Assembly: GCF_040616545.1 (NCBI RefSeq)
Contig: NZ_CP156688.1
Span: 744,001 to 808,000, forward strand
Reading direction: 5' to 3'
Length of the DNA: 64,000 bases
From: Akkermansia muciniphila
GTDB taxonomy: Bacteria > Verrucomicrobiota > Verrucomicrobiia > Verrucomicrobiales > Akkermansiaceae
Made by a program: the position numbers and the translations under genes. The notes under the pieces were generated by a model. The model searched no databases. It was not told the origin of the DNA and was given only the letters and a program-made list of their open reading frames with translations. Shown here one piece after another: positions 17,699 through 26,698 of this stretch (its first letter is position 1; the number at the start of each line of letters is the position of its first letter).

Positions 17699-18991
17699 AT
17701 GAAAATCGTAGTTGCATACTCTGGCGGCCTGGACACTTCCGTTCTTCTGAAGTGGCTCAAGGAAAAGTACAATGCCGAAATCATCGCCTACTGCGCGGAC
17801 GTAGGCCAGGCGGAAGAACTGGACGGCCTGGAAGCCAAAGCCCTGGCTACGGGAGCCTCCAAGTGCTTCATCGGCGACCTCAAGGAAGACTTCGCCGCCA
17901 ACTACATCTTTCCCATGATGCAGGCCAACGCCCTGTATGAAGGCCGCTACCTGCTGGGCACCTCCATCGCCCGCCCCTGCATTTCCAAGGACATGGTGGA
18001 CCTGGCCATCCGTGAAGGGGCGGACGCCATCGCCCACGGCGCTACAGGCAAGGGGAACGACCAGGTGCGCTTTGAACTGGCCGTGAATGCGCTGGCCCCG
18101 AACATCAAGGTCATCGCCCCGTGGCGCGACCCTGAATTCCGGCAGCAGTTCCCGGGCCGTACGGAAATGATCGCCTATGCGGAATCCCACGGCATCCCGA
18201 TCCGCCAGTCCCTGAAGAAGCCTTATTCCATGGACCGCAACCTGCTCCATATCTCCTTTGAAGCCGGCATGCTGGAAGATACCTGGTATGACGGCACCAC
18301 TCCCGCGGACCGTGAAATGTACAAGCTCTCCGTTTCTCCGGAAGACGCCCCGGACCAGGCCGAATACATCCAGCTCCTGTATGAAAAGGGTGATGTGGTC
18401 GGCATTCAGTATGAAGGTCTGCCCGCCCTGCTGAAAGAGCTGGACGTCACCCCGAAGGGCGAACGCGACGGCTACACCCTGCTCAGCCCGCTGGGCGTCA
18501 TGTACGTGCTGAACGCCCTGGGCGGCAAGCACGGCATCGGCCGCGTGGACATTGTGGAAAACCGCTTCGTGGGCATGAAGAGCCGCGGCATTTATGAAAC
18601 CCCCGGCGGCACCATCCTGCTGGCAGCCCACCGCGACATTGAAACGATCACGATCGACCGTGAAGTGCAGAAGGTGCGCGACTCCCTTATCCCGGAATAC
18701 GCCACGCTGGTTTACAACGGCTTCTGGTTTGCTCCGGAACGTGAAGCCATCCAGGCCCTGGTGACCAAGTCCCAGGAAACCGTCAACGGGGAAGTGCGCC
18801 TGAAGCTTTACAAGGGCAACGTCATGTACGCCGGACGCCGTTCCCCGCAGTCCCTGTACTCCGAAGAGATCGCCACGATGGAAGGCGGCCACGAGGAACT
18901 GTACAACCAGGACGACGCGGAAGGCTTCATCCACCTGAACGGCCTGCGCCTGAAGCAATTCAGCCGCGTCAACAAGCCGTACGGCAACTAA
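17699..18991 (+). CDS. argG: Argininosuccinate synthase
   Basis: A 430-residue enzyme that joins citrulline and aspartate with ATP to argininosuccinate, the penultimate step of arginine synthesis. The start is the ATG at 17699 ([20 protein letters not shown]); a TTG at 17690 is upstream but less likely. The N-type ATP pyrophosphatase loop AYSGGLDTS is intact, followed by [16 protein letters not shown] and [13 protein letters not shown] of the citrulline and aspartate sites, and near residue 190 [14 protein letters not shown]. Length is normal for the family. No other arg gene is adjacent. A strong terminator follows. Confidence 0.97.
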   Translation: MKIVVAYSGGLDTSVLLKWLKEKYNAEIIAYCADVGQAEELDGLEAKALATGASKCFIGDLKEDFAANYIFPMMQANALYEGRYLLGTSIARPCISKDMVDLAIREGADAIAHGATGKGNDQVRFELAVNALAPNIKVIAPWRDPEFRQQFPGRTEMIAYAESHGIPIRQSLKKPYSMDRNLLHISFEAGMLEDTWYDGTTPADREMYKLSVSPEDAPDQAEYIQLLYEKGDVVGIQYEGLPALLKELDVTPKGERDGYTLLSPLGVMYVLNALGGKHGIGRVDIVENRFVGMKSRGIYETPGGTILLAAHRDIETITIDREVQKVRDSLIPEYATLVYNGFWFAPEREAIQALVTKSQETVNGEVRLKLYKGNVMYAGRRSPQSLYSEEIATMEGGHEELYNQDDAEGFIHLNGLRLKQFSRVNKPYGN

Positions 18992-19014
18992 GCCCCACAG
19001 GCCAAACCTCTTTC

Positions 19015-19048
19015 AACCGCCCGGGAGTCTTCTTCCGGGCGGTTTTTT
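19015..19048 (+). terminator. Rho-independent terminator of argG
   Basis: AACCGCCCGG (19015-19024) pairs perfectly with CCGGGCGGTT (19035-19044) over a ten-base loop and runs into a T tract, 24 bases after the argG stop. Confidence 0.93.
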
Positions 19049-19086
19049 GTTGATAAACGGTTCATGGAAGGAACGTATCCGTTTGC

Positions 19087-20649
19087 ATGACCCCTTTCCT
19101 GCGCCTTCTTCCGGCAGTATTTTTCTGGATGTGTTCCCTGTCCATGGGGGCGCCCGGCGGGTCCCGGCCCAACATCATCCTCATTTACGCGGACGATCTG
19201 GGAATGGGCATGCTGGGGTGCTACGGCCAGCAGATTGTCAAGACGCCCAACATTGACCGCCTTGCCCGGCAGGGCGTCATGTTCACGCGGTGCTACAGCA
19301 GCCAGTACTGCTGCCCGGCGCGGGCTTCCCTGCTCATGGGAGTGCATGACAGCCATTCAGGATCCTATACGCAGACCGCCGGAGGGCTGGTCACCAGAGC
19401 GGAAAAAGAAGGCTGGAGCAACGCGGACCTGGAGGAAAAAGCCGCGCAGGCCTCCCCTATCAAGCCGTCCCCCGGGGAAGTCTTCCTGCCGGAATTATTG
19501 AAAAAGGCAGGTTACGTAACCGCGCAGTTCGGCAAGCTGGACTGGGGGTTCAACACCTGGCACGCCGAACTGAAAAGACACGGCTGGGACCATTACGCGG
19601 GCTATATGGACCACCAGCGCGCCCACGGCTTTTACCCCACTTTCCTGTGGAAAAACGGGGAGAGGCTCCCCCTGGAAGGCAATACAAGGCCGGATGCCGG
19701 AATAACGGCGGAGAATTACAGCGCCGGAGCCACGGAAAAACGCCGCGGCAACCGGGACGGAAAAACCACCTACGCCCCGGACGCAATGCTCCGGGAAACG
19801 CTGGAATTCATGGAGAAAAACCGGAACAGGCCCATGTTCATTTTCTTCTCCACCAATCTTCCGCACGGCCCCGTGGACATCCCGCCTGCGGAAAATACGT
19901 ATGCCGGCCATCCGGAGATACGCAAGGCTTACGCGGACGCCTCCGGCCCCAACAGGGAGTGCGCCGGAGCGGCGGAGGAATACGCCTCCATGGTGGGCAA
20001 GCTGGACAAGCAGGTTGGGGCCATCGTGGCGCAGGTCCGCAGGCTGGGACTGGAAAAACGCACCATGATCATCTTTGCCTCCGACAACGGGCATGAACTC
20101 TATTACCGGACGGACAAGAGCCGCGGACGCGGGCTCAACTGCCACGGCGGCGTGCTGGACGGCACCGGGGAGGTACTGGACGTTTTCCGCGGCAGCCGCG
20201 GACGCACCAGCCCGGACGGAAGCATGGTCAATATGGCCGGGCTGAAATGGACCAATCATGAAGGGGGCATCCGCGTCCCCATGATCATCTCCTGGCCCGG
20301 CACCGTTCCGGCAGGGAAAACCTGCCATGCCCTCACCGCCAATTACGACCACATGGCCGCCTTTGCCGAGCTTGCCGGTGTCCCCATGCCTGCGAGGAAA
20401 GATGCCGTCTCTTATGGAAAATCACTGTTCGGCAAACAGGCCGCGCCGCGCAGCCATGTAGTCGTGGACCGCACCATCATCACCGGGGACGGATGGAAGC
20501 TCACCAACCAGCGGGGAAAATGGCTTTTATTCCAAATAAGCGCGGACCCGGAGGAAAGGCGCAACCTGGCGGAAACGCACACGGAGCGCCTCCGGCAGCT
20601 CCAGGCCATTTACCGCAGGGAAGTGGGAAGCCCGCGGAAAGACAAGTAA
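19087..20649 (+). CDS. Exported sulfatase (formylglycine type)
   Basis: A 520-residue sulfatase that hydrolyses sulfate esters; in a gut mucin degrader the natural targets would be sulfated glycans (inference). The signal peptide covers about 1-22. RPNIILIYADDLGMGMLGCYG supplies the metal-binding Asp36 and Asp37. The formylglycine site is CCPAR (75-79), in which Cys75 would be converted. Downstream come FGKLDWGFNTW and IIFASDNGHELYYR, where the second Asp-Asn pair binds calcium. The segment IRVPMIISWPG near 396 is typical of family S1. The C-terminal end (PRKDK) is not a sorting signal. Formylglycine formation needs an anaerobic or FGE-type maturase not in this window. Confidence 0.9.
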   Translation: MTPFLRLLPAVFFWMCSLSMGAPGGSRPNIILIYADDLGMGMLGCYGQQIVKTPNIDRLARQGVMFTRCYSSQYCCPARASLLMGVHDSHSGSYTQTAGGLVTRAEKEGWSNADLEEKAAQASPIKPSPGEVFLPELLKKAGYVTAQFGKLDWGFNTWHAELKRHGWDHYAGYMDHQRAHGFYPTFLWKNGERLPLEGNTRPDAGITAENYSAGATEKRRGNRDGKTTYAPDAMLRETLEFMEKNRNRPMFIFFSTNLPHGPVDIPPAENTYAGHPEIRKAYADASGPNRECAGAAEEYASMVGKLDKQVGAIVAQVRRLGLEKRTMIIFASDNGHELYYRTDKSRGRGLNCHGGVLDGTGEVLDVFRGSRGRTSPDGSMVNMAGLKWTNHEGGIRVPMIISWPGTVPAGKTCHALTANYDHMAAFAELAGVPMPARKDAVSYGKSLFGKQAAPRSHVVVDRTIITGDGWKLTNQRGKWLLFQISADPEERRNLAETHTERLRQLQAIYRREVGSPRKDK

Positions 20650-20744
20650 GGCAGCCGCCCGGAGTTCGCGCTGTTGCGCAAGCCATTCCGCGCCGCGTGC
20701 TTTTGCTGGTTGAAACTTGCGCCCCCAGCATGTAGAGTCCCCCG

Positions 20745-21983
20745 GTGAACAAAAAAAAACCATCCTCCCGCCAGACCGCCCTGAATTGCCTGATGCGCTG
20801 GCATGAAGGCCACTCCTTTGCGGAAACCCTTGTGGACCGGGAATGTTCACGGGCGCAGCTTTCCCCGGCGGACAGGCATCTGGTGCAGGCCCTGGTCTTC
20901 GGCGTGCTGCGCAACCGGACCTGGCTGGACCACGTGATCGACTCCCTGCGGCAAGGCCGGCTGGACCTGGAAATGCGCCTCATCCTTCAGATCGGCCTGT
21001 GCCAGCTTTTCCTGCTGGGCATGGCGGACCATGCCGCCGTGTATGAAACCGTCAATCTTGCGCCGTCACGCCTGAGGGGACTGGTAAACGCCATTCTGCG
21101 CAACGCCCTGCGGCGGGAAAAAGCCATCCTGGCCGAACGGGAAAAACTTCCCCTCCCCGTTCTTTATTCCACCCCGGCGTGGCTGGTGGAACGCTGGACG
21201 CAGCAGACGGACCGGGAAACAACCCGCGACCTGCTCCGCTGGAACAACACCACGCCGCGCCTGTACGTGCGGGCCAATCCCCTGATCCCCATGAACGGCA
21301 TTCCCGCCTCCCTCGCGCCTCTGGACCGCGCGCCAGGCTGGTTCTCCGTGGAAGGCCCCCTGCCGCTGGAAGATATCCAGGCCGGTTCCCTGTACGTGGC
21401 GGACCCCTCCACCCGTTACGCCATTGACCTGCTGGCTCCGCGCGCCGGGGAGGAAATCCTGGATGCCTGCGCCGCCCCCGGCGGCAAGGCCGCCGCCATC
21501 ATTGCCGCCACCGGGGGAAAGGCGCTCCTGACCGCCACGGACCTTCACGAACACCGCCTGCCCACCCTTCAGGAAAACCTGGACAGGCAGGGCTCCGCTT
21601 CCGTCAAAACGGCGCAGGCGGACTGGTCCCAGCCGTGCCCTCCGGAATGGGAACGCCATTTTGACGCCGTGCTCCTGGACGTGCCCTGCTCCAACACCGG
21701 GGTCATCCAGCGCCGCGTGGACGTGCGCTGGCGCGTGACTCCGGCGGAAATCCGCCGTCTGGCCGCTCTCCAGAAATCCATTCTGGAAAACGCCTCCCGC
21801 GCCGTGAAGCCGGGCGGCAGGCTCGTCTACTCCACCTGCTCCATTGACGCGGAGGAGGACGGCCTGCTGGTCAGGGATTTTCTGCGGAACCACCCGGAAT
21901 GGACGCTGAAAGAGGAAAAACTCATCCTTCCCCATCAGGAAAAATCGGACGGCGCGTATGCGGCCCTTTTGATCTGTGCTTGA
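20745..21983 (+). CDS. rsmB: 16S rRNA m5C methyltransferase of the RsmB (Sun/NusB) family
   Basis: A 412-residue protein started at GTG 20745 (MNKKKPSSRQTALNCLMRW). The N-terminal NusB-like helical domain (about 1-135) includes ADRHLVQALVFGVLRNRTWLDH. The Rossmann-type methyltransferase part has LDACAAPGGKAAA for S-adenosylmethionine, DVPCSNTGVI with the PC motif and YSTCSIDAEED with the TC catalytic motif near 365. It methylates C967 of 16S rRNA in E. coli. A sulfatase gene precedes it and tpiA follows after 52 bases on the same strand. Confidence 0.93.
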   Translation: MNKKKPSSRQTALNCLMRWHEGHSFAETLVDRECSRAQLSPADRHLVQALVFGVLRNRTWLDHVIDSLRQGRLDLEMRLILQIGLCQLFLLGMADHAAVYETVNLAPSRLRGLVNAILRNALRREKAILAEREKLPLPVLYSTPAWLVERWTQQTDRETTRDLLRWNNTTPRLYVRANPLIPMNGIPASLAPLDRAPGWFSVEGPLPLEDIQAGSLYVADPSTRYAIDLLAPRAGEEILDACAAPGGKAAAIIAATGGKALLTATDLHEHRLPTLQENLDRQGSASVKTAQADWSQPCPPEWERHFDAVLLDVPCSNTGVIQRRVDVRWRVTPAEIRRLAALQKSILENASRAVKPGGRLVYSTCSIDAEEDGLLVRDFLRNHPEWTLKEEKLILPHQEKSDGAYAALLICA

Positions 21984-22035
21984 CCTCCGCCTTAATTTGG
22001 CAACAATGCGTCCTCCTGATTAATCTCATTCCACT

Positions 22036-22800
22036 ATGTCCCGCAAACCCATCATTGCCGCCAACTGGAAGATGAACATCGGCCCCGCTGAAGGCGCCCA
22101 ATTCATCGAAAGCTTCAAAAACCTCATTAAGGGAAAAGACGTCGCGTGCGACGCCGTCATCATCCCCCCCTTCACCACCATCCCCTCCGTGCTGAACGCC
22201 CTGGGCGGCTGCTCCTGCGCCGCCGTAGGCGCCCAGAACGTCTCCCAGCATGACAACGGGGCCTACACCGGTGAAATCTCCACCAGCATGCTGAATGAAC
22301 TGGGCCTCAAGTACGTCGTGCTCGGCCACAGCGAACGCCGCCAGTACTTCGGCGAAACGGACGCCATCATCAACGCCAAGATCAAGAAGGCCATCGCCGC
22401 CGGCATCACCCCCATCTTCTGCATCGGTGAAACGAAGGACGAACGTCTGGGCGGCATCCTGGAACCCGTGCTGGAAATCCAGATCAAGGGCGGCCTCAAG
22501 GACCTCACTCCGGAAGAAGTGGCCAGCCTGGTCATCGCCTATGAACCCGTCTGGGCCATCGGCACGGGCCTGACTGCCACCTCCAAGGAAGCGCAGGAAG
22601 CCCACGCCTTCATCCGCAAGGTCATTTCCGACGTCTTCGGCGCAGATACCGCCGCCAAGGTGCGCATCCAGTACGGCGGTTCCGTGAAACCGGAAAACGT
22701 GGTGGAACTCATGGCCCAGCCGGACATTGACGGCGCCCTGGTGGGCGGCGCGTCCCTGAAGCCGGACTCCTTCGCCGCCCTGGTCACCTCCGCCAAGTAA
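22036..22800 (+). CDS. tpiA: Triosephosphate isomerase
   Basis: A 254-residue glycolytic enzyme that interconverts dihydroxyacetone phosphate and glyceraldehyde 3-phosphate. Catalytic residues are in place: Lys12 in AANWKMN, His in VVLGHSERR near residue 100, and Glu in AYEPVWAIGTG near 172. The phosphate loop YGGSVKPEN and the end GGASL close the barrel. Length is normal. It is single, far from other glycolytic genes, and has its own terminator. Confidence 0.98.
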   Translation: MSRKPIIAANWKMNIGPAEGAQFIESFKNLIKGKDVACDAVIIPPFTTIPSVLNALGGCSCAAVGAQNVSQHDNGAYTGEISTSMLNELGLKYVVLGHSERRQYFGETDAIINAKIKKAIAAGITPIFCIGETKDERLGGILEPVLEIQIKGGLKDLTPEEVASLVIAYEPVWAIGTGLTATSKEAQEAHAFIRKVISDVFGADTAAKVRIQYGGSVKPENVVELMAQPDIDGALVGGASLKPDSFAALVTSAK

Positions 22801-22827
22801 GCGGAACCCGGACATTTCCATTTCTCC

Positions 22828-22858
22828 AGGCCGGTCCTTCACGGGACCGGCCTTTTTC
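22828..22858 (+). terminator. Rho-independent terminator of tpiA
   Basis: AGGCCGGTCC (22828-22837) pairs perfectly with GGACCGGCCT (22844-22853) and is followed by TTTTCG, 27 bases after the tpiA stop. Confidence 0.92.
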
Positions 22859-22947
22859 GTTTCCCGCGCTCCGGGGAAGGCTTTTCACCCCGGACCGCAG
22901 TTTCTGCCTTTTCAAGCGGCCGCAATCGTGCATAATGGCGGGAAATC

Positions 22948-23631
22948 ATGAAAGCCCGCTCACTCACCTCACGCAGCAAAGGTTTCACGCTCATTGAAGT
23001 TCTCGTAGTCATCGCCATCATCGCCCTGCTGGCAGGCGTCTCCTACAGCATTTACTCCCATGCCACGGAGACGGCGGCCAGAACGCGCTGCACGGACAAC
23101 CTGCGCCGCATCAGTGACTGGGGCAAGGAATTCGCAGGCCAGAACGGCGGCAAGCTCCCTTCCAGCGGCATGAAGGACAGCCTCCTGACCGCCCGCGAAT
23201 GCCGCAACTGGTGGGACGCCCTGGCCCCCATCGTGAACGCGGAACAGCCGGACCTGATCGCCCGGAACGACAAGGAGCCGAACATGCTGCCGGACACCTT
23301 CCGCTGCACGGGAGACAAGCGCCCGGAAATCCTCGCGGCGGAAGACGCCAACCTTCCCGCCAGTCCGGACACCATCTCCTACACCAGCTGGCTGGACAAC
23401 AGGAAGGGCCGCCCCATGAACGTGGCGCGCGGCCAGGCTCTCCGGGGCAAGCCCTGGATCAGCGACGGCATCCCCATTGACGGGCGCAGCGTCATCACGG
23501 AACAGGACTTTGAGGAAATCGTGGTTCCGGCCCTGGAACGCCACCAGGGAGGCATCATGGTGCTTTACGCGGACGGGAAAATCTCCGCCGTTGAAGACCC
23601 CACGTTTGAAAAGGTCACCAAGGATTCCTGA
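22948..23631 (+). CDS. Type II pseudopilin-like protein (prepilin N-terminal motif)
   Basis: A 227-residue protein with the prepilin cleavage motif: KG followed by FTLIEVLVVIAIIALLAG, with Glu5 of the mature chain. The leader is 12 residues. The helix at 13-35 would anchor the pseudopilin before assembly. The body resembles the DUF1559-like or H-X9-DG group common in Planctomycetes and Verrucomicrobia, with HQGGIMVLYADGKI near the end as the DG-like strand. A prepilin peptidase and secretion ATPase are not in this window, so its partner system is unknown. Confidence 0.85.
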   Translation: MKARSLTSRSKGFTLIEVLVVIAIIALLAGVSYSIYSHATETAARTRCTDNLRRISDWGKEFAGQNGGKLPSSGMKDSLLTARECRNWWDALAPIVNAEQPDLIARNDKEPNMLPDTFRCTGDKRPEILAAEDANLPASPDTISYTSWLDNRKGRPMNVARGQALRGKPWISDGIPIDGRSVITEQDFEEIVVPALERHQGGIMVLYADGKISAVEDPTFEKVTKDS

Positions 23632-23757
23632 GCCGCCTTTCTCCGCGCGCTGCGGGAAATCCCCGCGGCACGGCGCCGGGAAACCGGTGGAATTTTCTTC
23701 CCTCTCCCGCTGATTCGCCTTTACGAAGCCGGGATAATCATTAAGGTTAGCGTTCAG

Positions 23758-24369
23758 ATGAACCAGCACGCCCCCTTTCTGCATCCGTATGATGGAATGA
23801 TACCGCTGCACGTAGCCGGGTATGTGCTGGGCTCCGTCCTGCTGCTGGCCCATCTCTATGCCCTGTTGAAAAGGCGCCAGGTGCAGGCCTTCCTGCTTGC
23901 CTCCCCGCGCAACCACCTGCTGGCGCAGGTCCTGCTGGCCGTCGGCCTGTTCTGGTTCTTCCTGCTGGTGGCTCCGGAAGGACTGGGCGTCCTGAGTTAC
24001 TTCCGGGTGGGGCTGGCGGAATTTGAAGGCATCCGGTGGCTGCTCCAGCTCGCATGCCCCGTGTTCCTGGTGCTGATGGTCACGCAGGTGAAAAACCTGC
24101 TCTTCCCGCGCGCGCTGGGCATCTTCGGCCTGATGGTGGCGGCCCCCCTCCTCAGCGCGGCCTTCCTTCAGGACCCTGTTACCCGGCTGCTCATCCCCGT
24201 CTGGTGCTACATCGTCATCTTCCTCTCCCTCCTCTGGATCGGCAAGCCCTACCTGTACCGGGACATGGTGAACAAAATCTGCTCCAAACCCGCCCTGTGG
24301 ACGCCCCTGTGCCTGGGCGGCATGGTTTACGGAGCCGCCATCCTGCTCTGCGCCATCCTGTGGTGGTAG
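23758..24369 (+). CDS. Six-helix membrane protein of unknown function
   Basis: A 203-residue protein of about six hydrophobic segments, at about 15-36, 50-72, 88-108, 113-134, 139-162 and 182-202. No motif I recognise, no charged active site in the helices. It begins with MNQHAPFLHPYDGMIPLHVAGYVLG and ends in CAILWW. The gene sits between a pseudopilin and a sulfatase on the same strand, but nothing ties it to either. Probably conserved in close relatives only. Confidence 0.7.
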   Translation: MNQHAPFLHPYDGMIPLHVAGYVLGSVLLLAHLYALLKRRQVQAFLLASPRNHLLAQVLLAVGLFWFFLLVAPEGLGVLSYFRVGLAEFEGIRWLLQLACPVFLVLMVTQVKNLLFPRALGIFGLMVAAPLLSAAFLQDPVTRLLIPVWCYIVIFLSLLWIGKPYLYRDMVNKICSKPALWTPLCLGGMVYGAAILLCAILWW

Positions 24370-24425
24370 CAGGCGCGCCCCTTCCGGCACGCCTGCGGAG
24401 GGCAACGGGAAAACCCGCGGAACAA

Positions 24426-24473
24426 CCTGCTTTTTCAACCCTGCTTTTTCAACCCTGCTTTTTCAACCCTGCT
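24426..24473 (+). repeat. 14-base tandem repeat, three copies plus a partial
   Basis: CCTGCTTTTTCAAC occurs three times in a row from 24426, 24440 and 24454 with a partial fourth copy. It lies in the 155-base gap between the membrane protein and the second sulfatase, 50 bases before the sulfatase start. It is a small simple-sequence locus whose copy number could vary between strains. Confidence 0.9.
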
Positions 24474-24524
24474 GCAAGAACCAGCGGCGGCTCCGCTTAC
24501 ACTACCATAAACCACGTTCCTTCC

Positions 24525-26096
24525 ATGCGTTCCATTCCGTGTTTTTCCATCCTGGGCTGCATCGCCCTCTGGCTGCTTACCGTTGCCCCCTCCCTGGCGG
24601 ACAAGCCCAACATTGTCCTCATCCTGGCGGATGACATGGGCTGGTCAGACCTCGGGTGCTACGGGTCGGAAATACCCACTCCGGCCCTGGACTCCCTCGC
24701 CAGGCAGGGCATGCTGGCCACCCGGTGCTACACGGCTTCCCGCTGCTCCCCTTCCCGCGCTTCCATCATGACGGGATGCGAACCCCACAAGGTGGACGTA
24801 GGGCTGCTGGACGACGACAGCGGACGCCCCGGCTACCGCGGACGCCTGAATCCGGACATTCCCACCCTGCCGGAGCTCCTGAAAAAAGCGGGCTACCGCA
24901 CCTACCTTTCCGGAAAATGGCACCTGGGAAAAGTCAGGGGAACCTACCCGTGGGACCGCGGCTTCGACCGTTACCGCGGATTGCTGGGCGGCGCGGCGGA
25001 CTACTACAAGCCCATGCCGGACCGCCCCTTCGGGGAAGACGGAAAACTGCTCAAGCCGGAAGACCTGCCGGAGGACTTCTACATGACGGATGACATCACC
25101 AGAACGGCCCTGGCCTACCTTGACGATGCCGCCGGAAGCAAAAAACCCTTCTTCCTTTACGTGGCGTACACGGCTCCGCACACGCCCCTCCAGGCCCCCC
25201 GGGAGGAGATAGAAAAAATGCTCCCGGCCTACAGAGGCAAATCCCCCCACGCCATTGCCTCCAAAAGGCTGGAAAAACAGAAGCAGATAGGAATCGTCCC
25301 CCCGTCCGCCAAACTGGGCATGGCAGGCAAATTCAATCCCGCGGGCTATGAAAAGGCCACTGCGGAACGCAAGGACAACCTTGCCGCATGCATGGCTACC
25401 TATGCCGCCCAAATCTCCATCATGGACCGCGGCATAGGCCGCATCCTTGCCTCCCTGGACCGCCACCGCCTCAGCGGCAACACCATCGTCATCTTCCTGT
25501 CGGACAACGGGGCAACGGCGGAAATGCCCCAGAACAACAGAAACAAGAAAACCGTTCTTCCCATCGGCCCCCTGGGGGAAGCGGGCTGCCGGGACGGGTA
25601 CGGTCCCATGTGGGCCGCTGTTTCCAATACCCCCTACCGCCAGTATAAAATTGAAACCTTTGACGGGGGACTGTCCGCGCCCTTCATCATCCGCTACCCT
25701 TCCAAAATCCGTCCCGGCACGCGCTACCACTCCCCCTTCCTGCTTCAGGACATCGCGCCCACCTGCCTCACGTGGGCCACGCTCCCGGTCCCGGCCCACA
25801 TGGACGGCAAGCCGCTCAACGCCTACTGGGCCAATCCCGGAAAGATTCCTCCGGCCAGGGTCTGGGACTACATCCCCAATACCTGCCCTCCCCGCACCAT
25901 CTTCTGGGAACACCAGAGGAACCGCGCCGCCCTGACAAACCAGTTCAAGCTGGTGGCCCCCAACCGCGGTCCCTGGCAGGTGTACGACATCAGGGACAGG
26001 ACGGAACAAAAGAACCTGGCGCCCAAGCACCAGCCGCTCATTGAGCAGATATCCGCCCGGTACAACAAGTGGGCGGCGGAAAACCATGCGGAATAA
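24525..26096 (+). CDS. Exported sulfatase (formylglycine type), second copy
   Basis: A 523-residue sulfatase. I take the ATG at 24525 (MRSIPCFSILGCIALWLL), which starts a signal peptide ending at about SLA; the open frame runs further upstream only by chance. PNIVLILADDMGWSDLGCYG carries metal-binding Asp36-Asp37, and CSPSR (74-78) is the classical formylglycine site with Cys74. IFLSDNGATAEMPQ holds the second Asp-Asn pair. KWHLGK near 130 is a typical substrate-site strand of S1 sulfatases. It differs clearly from the sulfatase at 19087, so they are not recent duplicates and probably act on different sulfate positions. Confidence 0.92.
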   Translation: MRSIPCFSILGCIALWLLTVAPSLADKPNIVLILADDMGWSDLGCYGSEIPTPALDSLARQGMLATRCYTASRCSPSRASIMTGCEPHKVDVGLLDDDSGRPGYRGRLNPDIPTLPELLKKAGYRTYLSGKWHLGKVRGTYPWDRGFDRYRGLLGGAADYYKPMPDRPFGEDGKLLKPEDLPEDFYMTDDITRTALAYLDDAAGSKKPFFLYVAYTAPHTPLQAPREEIEKMLPAYRGKSPHAIASKRLEKQKQIGIVPPSAKLGMAGKFNPAGYEKATAERKDNLAACMATYAAQISIMDRGIGRILASLDRHRLSGNTIVIFLSDNGATAEMPQNNRNKKTVLPIGPLGEAGCRDGYGPMWAAVSNTPYRQYKIETFDGGLSAPFIIRYPSKIRPGTRYHSPFLLQDIAPTCLTWATLPVPAHMDGKPLNAYWANPGKIPPARVWDYIPNTCPPRTIFWEHQRNRAALTNQFKLVAPNRGPWQVYDIRDRTEQKNLAPKHQPLIEQISARYNKWAAENHAE

Positions 26097-26698
26097 CACT
26101 GCCCGGAGTTAAGAACGGGAAAACAGGCTATCTCCGCCCGTTAAAACCCACTCCCCCGCAGGCATCCCGTAGAAGCCATTCATGATAAACGGCTCCCACT
26201 TCACCCATTTGCGGCAAATTCCGTAAAAAATCCGGCCGCGGGGGCGGACGCGCCCATGATTTCCCTTCTTTTTTGTCCTGAAAATAAAACACGGCAGAAC
26301 TCTGCGATTTAATAAACCGTTTCCCAAACGGAAAACCATTCATTTTTCCTAACAATTATTGGAACCGGAGAAGCATTATTATTCAAAGAAATACCGTCTT
26401 AGAATATTTCTAAATTGATAAAAACTCATTGATTGTAAATAAATTTTATTTAAACTCACATAAGAAAAGATCACTTCAATTCCTTCACCGCACTCTTCAC
26501 CTCTTCAATATTCAATATGGAATATTTTTGAGAATCAACCCATAACACACCTTTAACAAGACTTATACAGCATCATCTTAATTTCAACCAATCTTTCTTC
26601 CGCTCCCTTTTATGTCCAAAGAGACTTCCTTCATCAAGAAAGCAAACCTGTTCCAGCCCATTCTGGTAGTTGTTATCTCCATCATCGGAGGAACACCC
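26097..26698. other. Gene-free, partly AT-rich intergenic region
   Basis: From about 26340 to 26600 the base composition drops sharply toward AT compared with the neighbours. There is no recognisable ORF, RNA gene or repeat. A frame from 26612 joins the next gene, but the good ribosome site is at 26687. Confidence 0.5.

Noticed and set aside
17406-17717. Minus-strand frame upstream of argG
   Set aside because: It overlaps the argG start and its product is Arg/Pro-rich without homology.
24426-24473. Tandem repeat as a CRISPR array
   Set aside because: The units are directly joined without spacers, and no cas gene is in the window.
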